Shown here one piece after another: positions 25,995-35,615 of a DNA stretch of 64,000 bases. The position numbers and the translations under genes are program-made. Origin of the DNA: Trueperaceae bacterium. Its GTDB lineage: Bacteria > Deinococcota > Deinococci > Deinococcales > Trueperaceae. Numbering within the stretch: position 1 is the first letter of the stretch; every line of letters starts with the position of its first letter. Where the stretch lies: positions 124,001-188,000 of the forward strand of contig JAABTL010000002.1 of the NCBI GenBank assembly GCA_011389865.1, given 5' to 3'. The notes under the pieces were generated by a model. That model saw only the letters and a program-made list of their open reading frames with translations. It ran no database searches and was not told the DNA's origin.

Positions 25995-26754
25995 GGTCGC
26001 CGGAGGCGACCTGGTTGCGCAGCGTCCCGATCGCGTCGATCGTGACCTCGACCTCGTCGCCCGGGTGCAGTGGGCCGACCCCGTCGGGGGTGCCGGTGAG
26101 GACCAGGTCGCCCGGCTGCAGGGTGATGAAGCTGCTGACGTACGCGAGCACCTCGGGCACCGAGAAGATCAGGTCGCTCGTGTGGCCGTCCTGCCGCAGC
26201 TCGCCGTTCACGAAGGTTCGGACGCTCAGGTCGGCCGGGTCGAGGTCCGTCTCCAGCCACGGCCCGACCGGGCAGAAGCCGTCGGCGGACTTCGCACGCG
26301 CCCACTGCAGGTCGCCGCGCTGGGCATCGCGGGCGGTGACGTCGAGCGCCATCGTGTACCCGAGGACGTACGAGAGCGCCTCCTCCGCGGCCACGTCGCG
26401 CATCGTCCGGGCGATCACCACGGCGAGCTCGCCCTCGTAGTGCAGCTCACGCGTCCATGCCGGGTAGGGCACGTCGTCGCCCGGTCCTGCGAGGGCGTTG
26501 AGCCCCTTGAGGAAGATGCCGGGTTCCTTGGGCAACTGGTCGACGCTCCCGCCCATCTCCGCCACGTGCTTGGCGTAGTTCTTGCCGACGCAGGCGATGA
26601 CGCGCGGCTCGCAGGGGGCGAGCAGCGTCACCTCCGTCAGGTCGACGAGGTGCCCGCTCGGGCGGCCGAGCATGCCGGTCAGCTGCCGCACGCGCCCCCC
26701 CTCCACCTCGCCCCAGTGAACGCCGTCGAAACTGCGGTAGCGAACGCGCTGCAT
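25987..26754 (-). CDS. fumarylacetoacetate hydrolase (FAH) family protein
   Basis: 255 residues. The FAH catalytic core is present: VIACVGKNYAKHVAEMG, LHYEGELAVVIARTMRDV (acidic metal ligands), YTMALDVTARDAQ, AKSADGFCPVGPWL, GDLVLTGTPDGVGPLHPGDE. Such two-domain proteins are often 2-hydroxyhepta-2,4-diene-1,7-dioate isomerase or oxaloacetate/acylpyruvate hydrolases; the substrate is not assignable. GGGAGG precedes the ATG. It heads the purN-purD run. Confidence 0.85.
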   Translation of the reverse strand: MQRVRYRSFDGVHWGEVEGGRVRQLTGMLGRPSGHLVDLTEVTLLAPCEPRVIACVGKNYAKHVAEMGGSVDQLPKEPGIFLKGLNALAGPGDDVPYPAWTRELHYEGELAVVIARTMRDVAAEEALSYVLGYTMALDVTARDAQRGDLQWARAKSADGFCPVGPWLETDLDPADLSVRTFVNGELRQDGHTSDLIFSVPEVLAYVSSFITLQPGDLVLTGTPDGVGPLHPGDEVEVTIDAIGTLRNQVASGDRG

Positions 26755-26809
26755 GGATGCCTCCCGTGACGCCGGCCGGCGAGCCGCCGGGGCGCCGCTC
26801 TCGGGCAGT

Positions 26810-28801
26810 CTACCCGCCGGTCTTGGCCGCCAAGGCGGACGCGGCGGCCTCCCACGAGGCCATCGCCGCGAGCAGCTCGCTCTCCAGTGCGTCGTGACGG
26901 CGCCCGAGTTCCGCCCAGCGCGCCCCGCCCTCGCGCTGCCGCTCGTCGGCGGGTGCGGCCGCCGCCCGCTCCAGATCCGCCTGGGCGGCGGCCAGTTCGC
27001 TCTCCAGGCGCGCCACCTCGCCCTCCCAGTGCTCCAGGTCGCGACGCAGGCGCCAGGGCGAGCGCTCGTCGCCGGCCTCCGCGGCAGCGGAGGCCGCATC
27101 GTCGACACGCTCGCCATCCGTGCCGCCGCCGCGGTCGTCAGACCCGCCCTCGGCCTCGGCGCGCGGGTCGCGCGCTGCAGCCCGCGCCTCTCGACGCGCG
27201 TCACGCTTGCGGCGGTAGAAGGCCCAGTCGCCCTCGAAGTCGGTCAAGCGGCCGCGGTCGACCTCCCACACCCGGGTCGCCATCGTCTCCAGGAAGCGCC
27301 GGTCGTGCGAGACGAGCAAGAGCGTCCCCTCGTACGCGGCGAGGGCGGCCTCGAGGGCCTCGATCATCTCGACGTCGAGGTGGTTGGTCGGCTCGTCGAG
27401 CACGAGCACGTTCGCCTCGGTCAGCGTCAGCTTGAGCAACGCCAGCCGCGCGCGCTCGCCGCCGGAGAGATCCGCGACGCGCTTGAACTGCGCCTCGTAG
27501 GGGAACAGGAAACGCCCGAGCAGGTCGTGGGCCTCGGTGTCGCCGACGAGCCGGATCAACTCCTCGATCAGCCGCGCGTCGGGGTCCAAGCCGCCCAGGT
27601 CCTGGTCGTAGTACGCGACCCGCACGCGGGTGCCCCAGCGCACGCTCGCGCGCGGGTCGTCCGAGGGTCGCTCGCCGAGCAGGGTGCGCAGCAGGGTCGT
27701 CTTCCCCGCCCCGTTCGGGCCAGTGATCACGACGCGCTCGCCGCGGCGGACGACCAGCTCGACGCCCTCGAACAGCGTCCGGTCGTAGCGCGCCGTGAGG
27801 TGCTGGGCGTGGAGGACCAGATCGACGGACGCCGGACAGGGGAAGAGGAAGCGGGTGGTGGCCGCGTCGGGCCGTTCCTCGGCCAGCATGCCGGCCTCAT
27901 AGCGCTCGAGCCGGCGCTCCATGGCGCGCGCGCGGCGGTGGAGCTTCTCGTTCTGGCCCGCCCAGCGCTTCATGCGCGTCGCGGCCTCGGACAGCCGTTC
28001 GCGCTCGCGCACCTCGTTGGCCCGCGTGCGCGCCTCGATCCGCGCCTGCTCGGCGCGGGCGGCGCGGTAGGCGCTGGGGTTGCCGCGCGCGACCCGCAGC
28101 TCGCCACGGTCGACCTCCGCCGTCCGGTCGCAGGCGCCGTCGAGGAAGGCGCGATCGTGGGACACCATGACGGCGGCCCCCGGGTAGCGCCCGACGAAGC
28201 TCTCGAGCCACGCCCGCATCTCGAGGTCGAGGTGGTTGGTCGGCTCGTCCAGCAGAAGGATGTCGGGCTGGGCCATCAGCAGCCGCGCGAGACCGAGCCG
28301 GGTGCGTTCGCCACCCGACAGGCGTCCCACCAGGTCGCCCTCGCGCCCGGCGAAGCCGAGCGCGTGCAACACCGCGTCCCGACGCGCCCGGCGCGCGTAG
28401 CCGCCGCGCCGCTCGAAGCGCTCGTGGAGCTCGTCCCACTGCGCGTACACCCCTGGGTCGTCGAGGCCCTCCCGCTCCAGCCGGGTCAACTCGCGCTCCA
28501 TCGCATCGAGGTCGCGGAACGCGCCGTCGGCGACCTCGGCGACGTCGAGGTCGACCGCCTCGTCGCCGTCGAAACGCGCGTCCTGGTCGAGCAGGCCGAA
28601 GGTGATCCCCGGCCTGCGGTAGGTCTCGCCGCCGTCGGGTGCCTCCCGTCCCGCCAGCAGCCGCAGGATCGTCGTCTTGCCCGCGCCGTTGCGGCCGATC
28701 AGCGCGAGCCGCTCGCCCGGCCGCAGCTCGAGGCTCGCGCCGGCGAGGACGGTCTGCTCGCCATGGTGGCGGTCGACGCGCTGGAGCGAGGCGAGGATCA
28801 C
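26810..28801 (-). CDS. ABC-F family ATPase (Uup/EttA-like)
   Basis: 663 residues with two ABC cassettes and no membrane segments. Walker A: LIGRNGAGKTTILRLLAG and ITGPNGAGKTTLLRTLLG; signatures LSGGERTRLGLARLLM and LSGGERARLALLKLTL; Walker B with DEPTNHLD twice, the ABC-F hallmark. The charged linker (AEQARIEARTRANEVRERER) corresponds to the P-site tRNA interaction motif. A C-terminal coiled coil after residue ~530 suggests the Uup branch. A ribosome-associated translation factor role is inferred. The GTG at 28801 lies 7 nt after TAACCT; a longer frame would cross a strong palindrome. Confidence 0.88.
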   Translation of the reverse strand: MILASLQRVDRHHGEQTVLAGASLELRPGERLALIGRNGAGKTTILRLLAGREAPDGGETYRRPGITFGLLDQDARFDGDEAVDLDVAEVADGAFRDLDAMERELTRLEREGLDDPGVYAQWDELHERFERRGGYARRARRDAVLHALGFAGREGDLVGRLSGGERTRLGLARLLMAQPDILLLDEPTNHLDLEMRAWLESFVGRYPGAAVMVSHDRAFLDGACDRTAEVDRGELRVARGNPSAYRAARAEQARIEARTRANEVRERERLSEAATRMKRWAGQNEKLHRRARAMERRLERYEAGMLAEERPDAATTRFLFPCPASVDLVLHAQHLTARYDRTLFEGVELVVRRGERVVITGPNGAGKTTLLRTLLGERPSDDPRASVRWGTRVRVAYYDQDLGGLDPDARLIEELIRLVGDTEAHDLLGRFLFPYEAQFKRVADLSGGERARLALLKLTLTEANVLVLDEPTNHLDVEMIEALEAALAAYEGTLLLVSHDRRFLETMATRVWEVDRGRLTDFEGDWAFYRRKRDARREARAAARDPRAEAEGGSDDRGGGTDGERVDDAASAAAEAGDERSPWRLRRDLEHWEGEVARLESELAAAQADLERAAAAPADERQREGGARWAELGRRHDALESELLAAMASWEAAASALAAKTGG

Positions 28802-28818
28802 GCCCCCGAGGTTAACGT

Positions 28819-28841
28819 GCGCCCACGCGGAGCGTGGGCGC
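28819..28841. promoter_or_regulatory. palindrome just upstream of the ABC-F -10 box
   Basis: GCGCCCACGC (28819-28828), GGA, GCGTGGGCGC (28832-28841): perfect 10-bp arms ending 5 bp upstream of TAACCT (28814-28809, minus strand). It could be an operator over the core promoter or a second terminator for the upstream unit. Confidence 0.45.
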
Positions 28842-28873
28842 CAGGCGTCCGCGCCCCCGGGCCCGGGCGCCAT

Positions 28874-28905
28874 GCGAAGCCCCGGCCCATGGGCCGGGGC
28901 TTCGC
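28874..28905. terminator. 32-bp perfect palindrome, terminator downstream of the sugar ABC ATPase gene
   Basis: Two 16-nt arms, GCGAAGCCCCGGCCCA and TGGGCCGGGGCTTCGC, with no spacer, 22 bp past the stop of the gene at 28928. No T-run. Shares GAAGCCCC with the terminator at 19914-19940. Confidence 0.7.
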
Positions 28906-28927
28906 GAACGTGGATGAACCGCTGCGC

Positions 28928-30025
<1,098 letters not shown>

Positions 30026-30088
30026 TGGGTTCCTCCGTTCGAATGGGTGCTACGTCGCCGAGGGTACCACGCGCCACCGGCTCTGCGC

Positions 30089-30118
30089 TTGCGTAAGGTT
30101 CCGTATTCGGTCTATATT
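30089..30118 (+). promoter_or_regulatory. promoter of the toxin-antitoxin pair
   Basis: TTGCGT (30089-30094), 18-bp spacer, TATATT (30113-30118); the antitoxin ATG is 10 nt further on. AT-rich relative to its surroundings. Confidence 0.55.
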
Positions 30119-30128
30119 TGATACCATC

Positions 30129-30398
30129 ATGCGCCTCGAGGACCGCGTCCGATCGATCAGCTACCTGAAGGCCCACGCCGCGGAGGTCCTGCGCGACCTC
30201 GCCGAGCGCCAGGAGCCGCTCGTCATCACCCAGAACGGCGAGGCGCGGGCGGTGATGCTCACGGTCGCGGCCTTCGATGCACTGCAGGAGACCGCCGCCC
30301 TGGTCAAGCTCCTCGCCCTGGCCGACCGCCAGGAGCGGGACGGCATGGTCCAGACCGCCGAGGAGGCGATCGCCGCGCTCCGGAACGTCGACGGATGA
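30129..30398 (+). CDS. type II antitoxin, Phd/YefM family
   Basis: 89 residues. ISYLKAHAAEVLRDLAERQE then LVITQNGEARAVMLTVAAFD matches the Phd/YefM N-terminal DNA-binding fold; the C-terminal amphipathic helix (ALADRQERDGMVQTAEEAIA) would wrap the toxin. The family binds its own promoter and conditionally derepresses it. Overlaps the toxin gene by ATGA. The first ATG after the predicted promoter is used. Confidence 0.87.
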   Translation: MRLEDRVRSISYLKAHAAEVLRDLAERQEPLVITQNGEARAVMLTVAAFDALQETAALVKLLALADRQERDGMVQTAEEAIAALRNVDG

Positions 30399-30721
30399 GC
30401 CACGCCGTCCTCCTCACCGACGGCGCCGCCCGCGATCTCGACGAGCTCTATGCCGACGCCTACGACCGCGGTGGCGTCGCGATGGCGGACCGTTTTCTGG
30501 ACCGAATTCAGAGCTGTCTCGAGCGCATCGCCGAGGGGGCGCCGTCCGGTCGGACCCTGCCGGAGCTGCATCGGCTCGGCCTCGACGACGGCCGGGTCCT
30601 GCGCGACGGCGACCTCCGCATCGTCTACCGCCTGCGCGTGGCCGACGTTCTCGTGGTGCTGATCGCCTGTGAGCGTCGCTCGATGCAGTCGTTGCTGCAG
30701 CGGCGGACGCTCGACTCCTGA
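30395..30721 (+). CDS. type II toxin, RelE/ParE family
   Basis: 108 residues. It opens AVLLTDGAARDLDELYADAY (the RelE/ParE two-helix start). ADRFLDRIQSCLERIAEGAP, GRVLRDGDLRIVYRLRVADV and VLIACERRSMQSLL match the C-terminal sheet, whose RIVYRL/H.R elements carry basic residues. RelE (ribosome-dependent RNase) and ParE (gyrase poison) subtypes cannot be separated by eye. Translated in overlap with its antitoxin. Confidence 0.83.
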   Translation: MSHAVLLTDGAARDLDELYADAYDRGGVAMADRFLDRIQSCLERIAEGAPSGRTLPELHRLGLDDGRVLRDGDLRIVYRLRVADVLVVLIACERRSMQSLLQRRTLDS

Positions 30722-30758
30722 CCGCGGCGGGAGGGTCGCGGACCCGCCCATGAGGACT

Positions 30759-30785
30759 CGGCGCACCGCTGGTGGCGGCGCGCCG
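30759..30785. terminator. hairpin between the toxin gene and ssrA
   Basis: CGGCGCACCGC (30759-30769), TGGTG loop, GCGGCGCGCCG (30775-30785): 11 bp (one imperfect, G-U in the minus sense) in the convergent gap, 7 nt from the mature ssrA 3' end. Confidence 0.6.
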
Positions 30786-30792
30786 ATCGCGT

Positions 30793-31150
<358 letters not shown>

Positions 31151-31278
31151 ATGGCGAACCACGGCCCGGCGTTCCCGGGCTTGGCGTCCGACCGGGGCGA
31201 CGCTCACCCCCCAGCCGGAAGGTCATGATACCACACCAGGGCCCACGAAACGCGTCCTGGCGCGTGCTAGCATGCCGC

Positions 31279-32832
31279 ATGCCAGCCGCGGTCCGCATGC
31301 AGGGCATCAGCAAGCGCTTCCCGTTGGTCGTCGCCAACGAGCGCGTCGACTACGAGCTCGAATGGGGCGAGGTCCACGCCCTGATCGGCGAGAACGGCGC
31401 CGGCAAGAGCACGCTGATGAAGATCCTCTACGGGCTGCAACCGCCCGACGAGGGCACGATCGAGGTCGACGGCCGCGAGGTGGTGATGAACTCGGCCCGC
31501 GATGCGATCGCCCAAGGCATCGGGATGGTGCACCAGCACTTCATGCTGGTGGAGACCCTGACCGTCGCCGAGAACCTGGTCCTGGGCGCCGAGCCCCGGC
31601 GCGGACCGACGCTCGACATCGCCACCGCGCGGCGCAAGGCGCGGGAGATCATCGAACGCTTCGGCTTCGATCTCGACCCTGACGCGCGCATCGACGAGCT
31701 CCCCGTCGGGCTGCAGCAGCAGGTCGAGATCCTCAAGGCCCTGTTCCGCGACGCCCGCATCCTGATCATGGACGAGCCGACCGCCGTCCTGACGCCCCAG
31801 GAGACGCGGCGATTGTTCGAGTTCCTGCGCGGCTACGCGGCCGATGGCCACGCCGTCGTGTTCATCTCGCACAAGCTCGACGAGGTGATGGAGATCTGCG
31901 ACCGCATGAGCGTCATGCGCGACGGCCGCATGGTCGGCACCGTCGAGCGAGCGGACACCGACACCCGGCGCCTGGCCTCGATGATGGTCGGGCGCGAGGT
32001 GCTGCTGCGCGTCACCAAGGGGACGGCCCAGCCGGGCGACGTTCTCCTGGAAGCGCGTGACCTCCGGCTGCGTCACCCCGTGAAGCACCGGCCGATCCTC
32101 GACGGCGTCAGCCTTACGGTGCGGGCGGGAGAGATCGTCGGCGTCGCCGGCATCGAGGGGAACGGCCAGACGGAGCTGGTCGAGGTGCTGACCGGGCTGC
32201 GCGCCGCGGACGGCGGCTCCGTGTGGCTCGCCGGCGAGGACGTCTCGGGCGCGTCTGCCCGCGTCCTGCGCGAATCCGGCGTGTCGCACGTGCCCGAGGA
32301 CCGCAACGAGCGCGGCCTCGTGCGCCCCTACACGGCCGCCTGGAACGCGATCCTCGGTGACCACCACCGGCCGCCGTACGCCAACCGCGCCGGGCTGCTC
32401 GACCTCACGGCGATCGACGGGCACGCGCGCGCGATCATCGAGGACTACGACGTACGCCCGCGCGCCACCGACGTCTTGGCGAGCGCCTACTCGGGCGGCA
32501 ACGCGCAGAAGCTGATCATCGCCCGCGAGCTGGAGCGCTCGCCCCGGGTCCTCGTCGCCGCGCAACCCACGCGCGGGGTCGACATCGGGGCGATCGAGTT
32601 CATCCACCGGCAGATCGTCAGGGCACGCGACGAGGGCCTCGGGGTGCTGCTCGTCTCCGCCGACCTCAACGAGGTCATGAGCCTGGCCGATCGCATCCTG
32701 GTCATGTTCGAGGGGCGCATCATGGGCGAGCTGGTGCAGGCGGAGGCGACGGCCGAGACCCTCGGCATGTTGATGGCGGGCTCGCCGCTGGAGAGCATCC
32801 GCGCGGATGCCGGGGCGGCCGCGACGGCCTGA
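31279..32832 (+). CDS. nucleoside/simple-sugar ABC transporter ATP-binding protein (two cassettes, orphan)
   Basis: 517 residues, RbsA/YufO-like, with two ABC domains. Domain 1: [74 protein letters not shown]. Domain 2: [63 protein letters not shown]. The MVHQHFMLV and PEDR motifs fit the BmpA-associated nucleoside importers. Permease and lipoprotein genes normally follow but are absent here; metX is convergent. TAGCAT lies 5 nt before the ATG, suggesting a leaderless mRNA. Confidence 0.9.
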   Translation: MPAAVRMQGISKRFPLVVANERVDYELEWGEVHALIGENGAGKSTLMKILYGLQPPDEGTIEVDGREVVMNSARDAIAQGIGMVHQHFMLVETLTVAENLVLGAEPRRGPTLDIATARRKAREIIERFGFDLDPDARIDELPVGLQQQVEILKALFRDARILIMDEPTAVLTPQETRRLFEFLRGYAADGHAVVFISHKLDEVMEICDRMSVMRDGRMVGTVERADTDTRRLASMMVGREVLLRVTKGTAQPGDVLLEARDLRLRHPVKHRPILDGVSLTVRAGEIVGVAGIEGNGQTELVEVLTGLRAADGGSVWLAGEDVSGASARVLRESGVSHVPEDRNERGLVRPYTAAWNAILGDHHRPPYANRAGLLDLTAIDGHARAIIEDYDVRPRATDVLASAYSGGNAQKLIIARELERSPRVLVAAQPTRGVDIGAIEFIHRQIVRARDEGLGVLLVSADLNEVMSLADRILVMFEGRIMGELVQAEATAETLGMLMAGSPLESIRADAGAAATA

Positions 32833-32833
32833 T

Positions 32834-32871
32834 CCCCACGCCTTAGCGTGGGGCCCACGCTTCAGCGTGGG
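32834..32871. terminator. tandem hairpins between convergent ABC ATPase and metX
   Basis: CCCCACGC-CTTA-GCGTGGGG (32834-32853) is followed at once by CCCACGC-TTCA-GCGTGGG (32854-32871). The loop of the second contains the metX stop codon, so the end of metX is built into the terminator. Confidence 0.7.
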
Positions 32872-34061
32872 GCCCGCTCCTCGAGGAAGCGCCGGAGGTG
32901 GGCGGCCACCTGGGGGAACTCGATGAGGAAGGCGTCGTGGCCGTGGGGCGAGACGATGCGAGCGTAGCGAGCGTCGGGCAGCCCCTCCACCAGCTGACGC
33001 TGCTCGACCTCGGGGTACAGGACGTCGGTAGGGATACCCATCACCAGCGCCGGCATGCGCATGCCCGCCAGCACCTCGCGCAGCGGCCCGCGCCCGGCGG
33101 CGAGGTCGTGGTCGTCCATCGCTCGCGTCAGGCCCAGGTAGGTGTTGGCGTCGAAGCGCTGGGCCAGCTTGACGCCCTGGTAGCGCAGGTACGAGGCGAT
33201 CTCGAAGCTCGCCTCCAACCCCTCCTCCTCCGCCGGGCGGCGCTCGCGACCGAACTTCGCCTCCAGGGAGTCGAACGAACGGTAGGTGAGCATCGCGATC
33301 GCGCGCGCGAGGCCCAGCCCCGTCTCCGGCTGGCGGTCGGGCCGGTAGGTGCCGCCGTGGAAGTCCGGGTCGGCGGCGATCGCGCGGCGCGCGACCTCGT
33401 TGAGCCCGATCGCCCAGGCGGAGTGACGCGCCCCGATCCCGATCGCGACCAGCGAGCCGACCCGCTCCGGGTGCGTGGCGGCCCACTCGAGCGCCTGCAT
33501 GCCGCCCATGCTGCCGCCGATCACCGCGCGCAGGCGGCCCACACCCAGTCGTTCGAGCAGGCGCCGCTGCACCTCGACCATGTCGCGCACCGTGAACCGC
33601 GGGAAGTCCGGCCCGAAGCGCCGCCCGCTCGCAGGATCGATCGACGTGGGCCCGGTGGTCCCGTAGCAGCCGCCCAGGACGTTGCTGCTGACGACGAAGT
33701 GTTCGCGGACGTCCAGCGCCTTGCCGGGACCGATCAGCGGGTCCCACCACCCGGGGACCTCGCCCTCCCCGTGCCGGCCCGCGGCATGCGCCGAACCCGT
33801 CAGCGCGTGGCACACGAGCACCGCGTTCGCGCCGCGGGCATCGAGCTCCCCGTAGGTCTCGTAGGTCACCGCGACGTGGTCCAAGCGCCCGCCCGACGCC
33901 AGCGGCAGCGGATCGTCGGGACTCGCGACGTCGACGACCTGCGGCCGTACCAGCCCGACGCTGCCGTCCTGCGCGTGCACGCTGCGAGCCAACAGCGCAG
34001 CGTGGTCGCCCCAGGTCTCGTGCACCAGCCGGCGCGGGCCGGGGCCGCCACCCCCGCTCAT
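32862..34061 (-). CDS. metX: homoserine O-acetyltransferase
   Basis: 399 residues, alpha/beta-hydrolase fold. Seen: VLVCHALTGSAHAAG, LGGCYGTTGPTSIDP, nucleophile Ser in AVIGGSMGGMQALEWA, catalytic His in IVSPHGHDAFLIEFP, and a catalytic Asp expected in PTDVLYPEVEQRQL. It activates homoserine for direct sulfhydrylation. The ATG overlaps the metY stop (ATGA); both genes lie behind a SAM-I riboswitch. Confidence 0.93.
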   Translation of the reverse strand: MSGGGGPGPRRLVHETWGDHAALLARSVHAQDGSVGLVRPQVVDVASPDDPLPLASGGRLDHVAVTYETYGELDARGANAVLVCHALTGSAHAAGRHGEGEVPGWWDPLIGPGKALDVREHFVVSSNVLGGCYGTTGPTSIDPASGRRFGPDFPRFTVRDMVEVQRRLLERLGVGRLRAVIGGSMGGMQALEWAATHPERVGSLVAIGIGARHSAWAIGLNEVARRAIAADPDFHGGTYRPDRQPETGLGLARAIAMLTYRSFDSLEAKFGRERRPAEEEGLEASFEIASYLRYQGVKLAQRFDANTYLGLTRAMDDHDLAAGRGPLREVLAGMRMPALVMGIPTDVLYPEVEQRQLVEGLPDARYARIVSPHGHDAFLIEFPQVAAHLRRFLEERAPR

Positions 34062-35356
34062 GCCGTCGCCGCGCGCAGGGCGGCCTCCACATCGACCCGC
34101 AGGTCGTCGAGCGTCTCCAACCCGACCGACAGCCGCACGGTGCCGGGGTGCACGCCGGCGGCGCGGCGGTCCTCCTCCCCCAGCGTCGCGTGCGTGGTGG
34201 TCCACGGGTGGATGGCCACGCTCTTCGCGTCGCCGATGTTGGCGAGCTGCGACACGAGCGTCAGCGCGTCGAGGAAGCGATGCGCCGCCGCCTGATCCGG
34301 CAGGTCGAGCGCCAACACCGCACCGAAGCCGCCGTGGAGGACCCGGCGGGCCGTCTCGTGGCTCGGGTGGCCCGGCAGGCCGGCGTAGCGGACCGCCTCC
34401 ACCCCCGGCCGCCCCTCGAGCCAGCGAGCCAGCGCCAGCGTGCTCTCGCAGCTGCGCGCGCAACGCAGCTCGAGCGTTTCGAGCCCCTGCAGCGCGAGGA
34501 AGGCGGCGAACGGCGAGAGCGTGGCCCCGAGCGTGAAGAGCCCGAGGTCGTGCACGCGCGCGGCCAAGGCCGCGCGGCCGTGGCGCTCGACCCACGTGCG
34601 TCCGCGCGCATCACGGGCGTGGAAGGCCGGGAAGCGGCTGGCATCGAACACGAAGTCGCCGCCGTCGACGACGACGCCCCCGACGAAGGCGCCATGCCCC
34701 CCGATCCACTTGGTGGCGGAGTGCACCACGACGTCGGCGCCGTGTTCGAGGGGCCTGCAGAGGTACCCGCCGCAGCCCCAGGTGTTGTCGACGACCAGCG
34801 GGGCGCCGGCGGCGTGGGCGACGGCCGCCAGGGTGGGCAGGTCGGGCACCGTGCCGCTGGGGTTGGCGATCGTCTCGACCCATACGGCGACGACGTCGTC
34901 CCCTAGGGCGGCCGCGACCGCCTCAGCCGTCGGGGGCACGGTCGTCGCGCGGACACCCCACGGCTCCAGCCACTTGCGGAACAGCGAGAAGGTGCCGCCG
35001 AACGCCTCCTGCGACAGCACCACGCGGGCACCCGGGCGCGCCAGTGCCAGCAGGGTGGCAGCCGACGCCGCCTGACCCGAGGCGAACGCGACGGCGCCGG
35101 CGCCACCCTCGAGGTCGCGCATCCGCTCGGCGAACGCGTCGACGGTGGGGTTGTGCATGCGCGCGTACTGGTTGCCGGGTGCCTGACCGGCGAAGAGCGC
35201 GGCCGCGTGAGCGGCGCTCTCGAACACGTAGCTCGAGGTCGCGTGGATCGGCTGGGCCCGGCTACCGGCCACCCGGTCCGGCGGGGTGCCGGCGTGCACC
35301 GCGCGGGTGGCGAAACCCAACGTGGGCTCGGGATCGGGGGACGTGGAATCCGGCAT
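34058..35356 (-). CDS. metY: O-acetylhomoserine aminocarboxypropyltransferase (sulfhydrylase)
   Basis: 432 residues, a Cys/Met-metabolism PLP enzyme. Seen: TRAVHAGTPPDRVAGSRAQP, YARMHNPTVDAFAERMRDLE, VVDNTWGCGGYLCRPLEHGA, and the PLP lysine in VVVHSATKWIGGHGAFVGG; the QLANIGDAKSVAIHPWTTTH stretch is typical of MetY. It makes homocysteine from O-acetylhomoserine and sulfide. GGAG of its ribosome site lies immediately after the riboswitch aptamer. Confidence 0.94.
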   Translation of the reverse strand: MPDSTSPDPEPTLGFATRAVHAGTPPDRVAGSRAQPIHATSSYVFESAAHAAALFAGQAPGNQYARMHNPTVDAFAERMRDLEGGAGAVAFASGQAASAATLLALARPGARVVLSQEAFGGTFSLFRKWLEPWGVRATTVPPTAEAVAAALGDDVVAVWVETIANPSGTVPDLPTLAAVAHAAGAPLVVDNTWGCGGYLCRPLEHGADVVVHSATKWIGGHGAFVGGVVVDGGDFVFDASRFPAFHARDARGRTWVERHGRAALAARVHDLGLFTLGATLSPFAAFLALQGLETLELRCARSCESTLALARWLEGRPGVEAVRYAGLPGHPSHETARRVLHGGFGAVLALDLPDQAAAHRFLDALTLVSQLANIGDAKSVAIHPWTTTHATLGEEDRRAAGVHPGTVRLSVGLETLDDLRVDVEAALRAATA

Positions 35357-35379
35357 CTCTTCTCCGATCTTCCCGGCGC

Positions 35380-35490
35380 GCCGCGATCGTCGCCCGCGCG
35401 GCCGGCTGGAGTGAGCACCCGCCTGGATGGAGGCTGGTTGCTGCGGCGTCGCGGGGCCAGGTCCCTAGACCGCTCTCGATCGATGCCCGC
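35380..35490 (-). ncRNA. SAM-I (S-box) riboswitch controlling metY-metX
   Basis: In the transcript sense GATCGAGAGCGG, GGGACCTGGCCC, GACGCCGCAGCAACC and GGTGCTCACTCCAGC follow the conserved S-box core order: P1/P2 entry with the GA-rich kink-turn, J3/4, the GCAACC box, then GGTGC...TCC-AGC. CGATCG near each end can close P1. It ends about 25 nt before the metY ATG next to GATCGGAGAAGAG, so control of the ribosome site is likely; no T-run terminator is seen. Known to turn off expression when SAM is plentiful. Confidence 0.85.
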
Positions 35491-35495
35491 CGCGT

Positions 35496-35580
35496 AGCGG
35501 CGGCGGACGCGCAGCGGCGGCGGACGCGCAGCGGCGGCGGACGCGTAGCGGCGGCTGACGCGCAGCCGCGGCGGACGCGC
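35496..35580. repeat. five 17-bp tandem repeats in the metY-DegT divergent region
   Basis: Units at 35496, 35513, 35530, 35547 and 35564, consensus AGCGGCGGCGGACGCGC. Units 1-2 are identical; unit 3 has a final T; units 4 and 5 each differ by one base. The array ends 6 bp before the riboswitch core and 25 bp before the DegT -10 box. Confidence 0.92.
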
Positions 35581-35604
35581 GCCATCACACCACATCGACG
35601 CTGG

Positions 35605-35610
35605 TAGCAT
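35605..35610 (+). promoter_or_regulatory. -10 box of a leaderless DegT-aminotransferase mRNA
   Basis: TAGCAT, then 5 nt, then the GTG start. The same TAGCAT-N5-start arrangement precedes the ABC ATPase at 31279. Confidence 0.55.
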
Positions 35611-35615
35611 GCGAC

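Noticed and set aside
28802-28873. Longer ABC-F protein starting at 28873
   Set aside because: The extra 24 residues would be encoded by a perfect palindrome and have no counterpart in the family; the GTG at 28801 has a -10 box at the right distance.
28874-28905. Insertion-sequence terminal repeat
   Set aside because: The perfect palindrome sits just past a gene end, with no transposase and no second copy nearby bounding a segment; a terminator explains it better.
35496-35580. CRISPR array
   Set aside because: The 17-bp units are directly adjacent with no spacers, and no cas genes are present.
35357-35600. T-box or cobalamin riboswitch upstream of metY
   Set aside because: The conserved boxes match the S-box order (GAGAG, GGGACCTGGCCC, GCAACC, GGTGC...TCC), not the T-box TGG motif or a B12 box.
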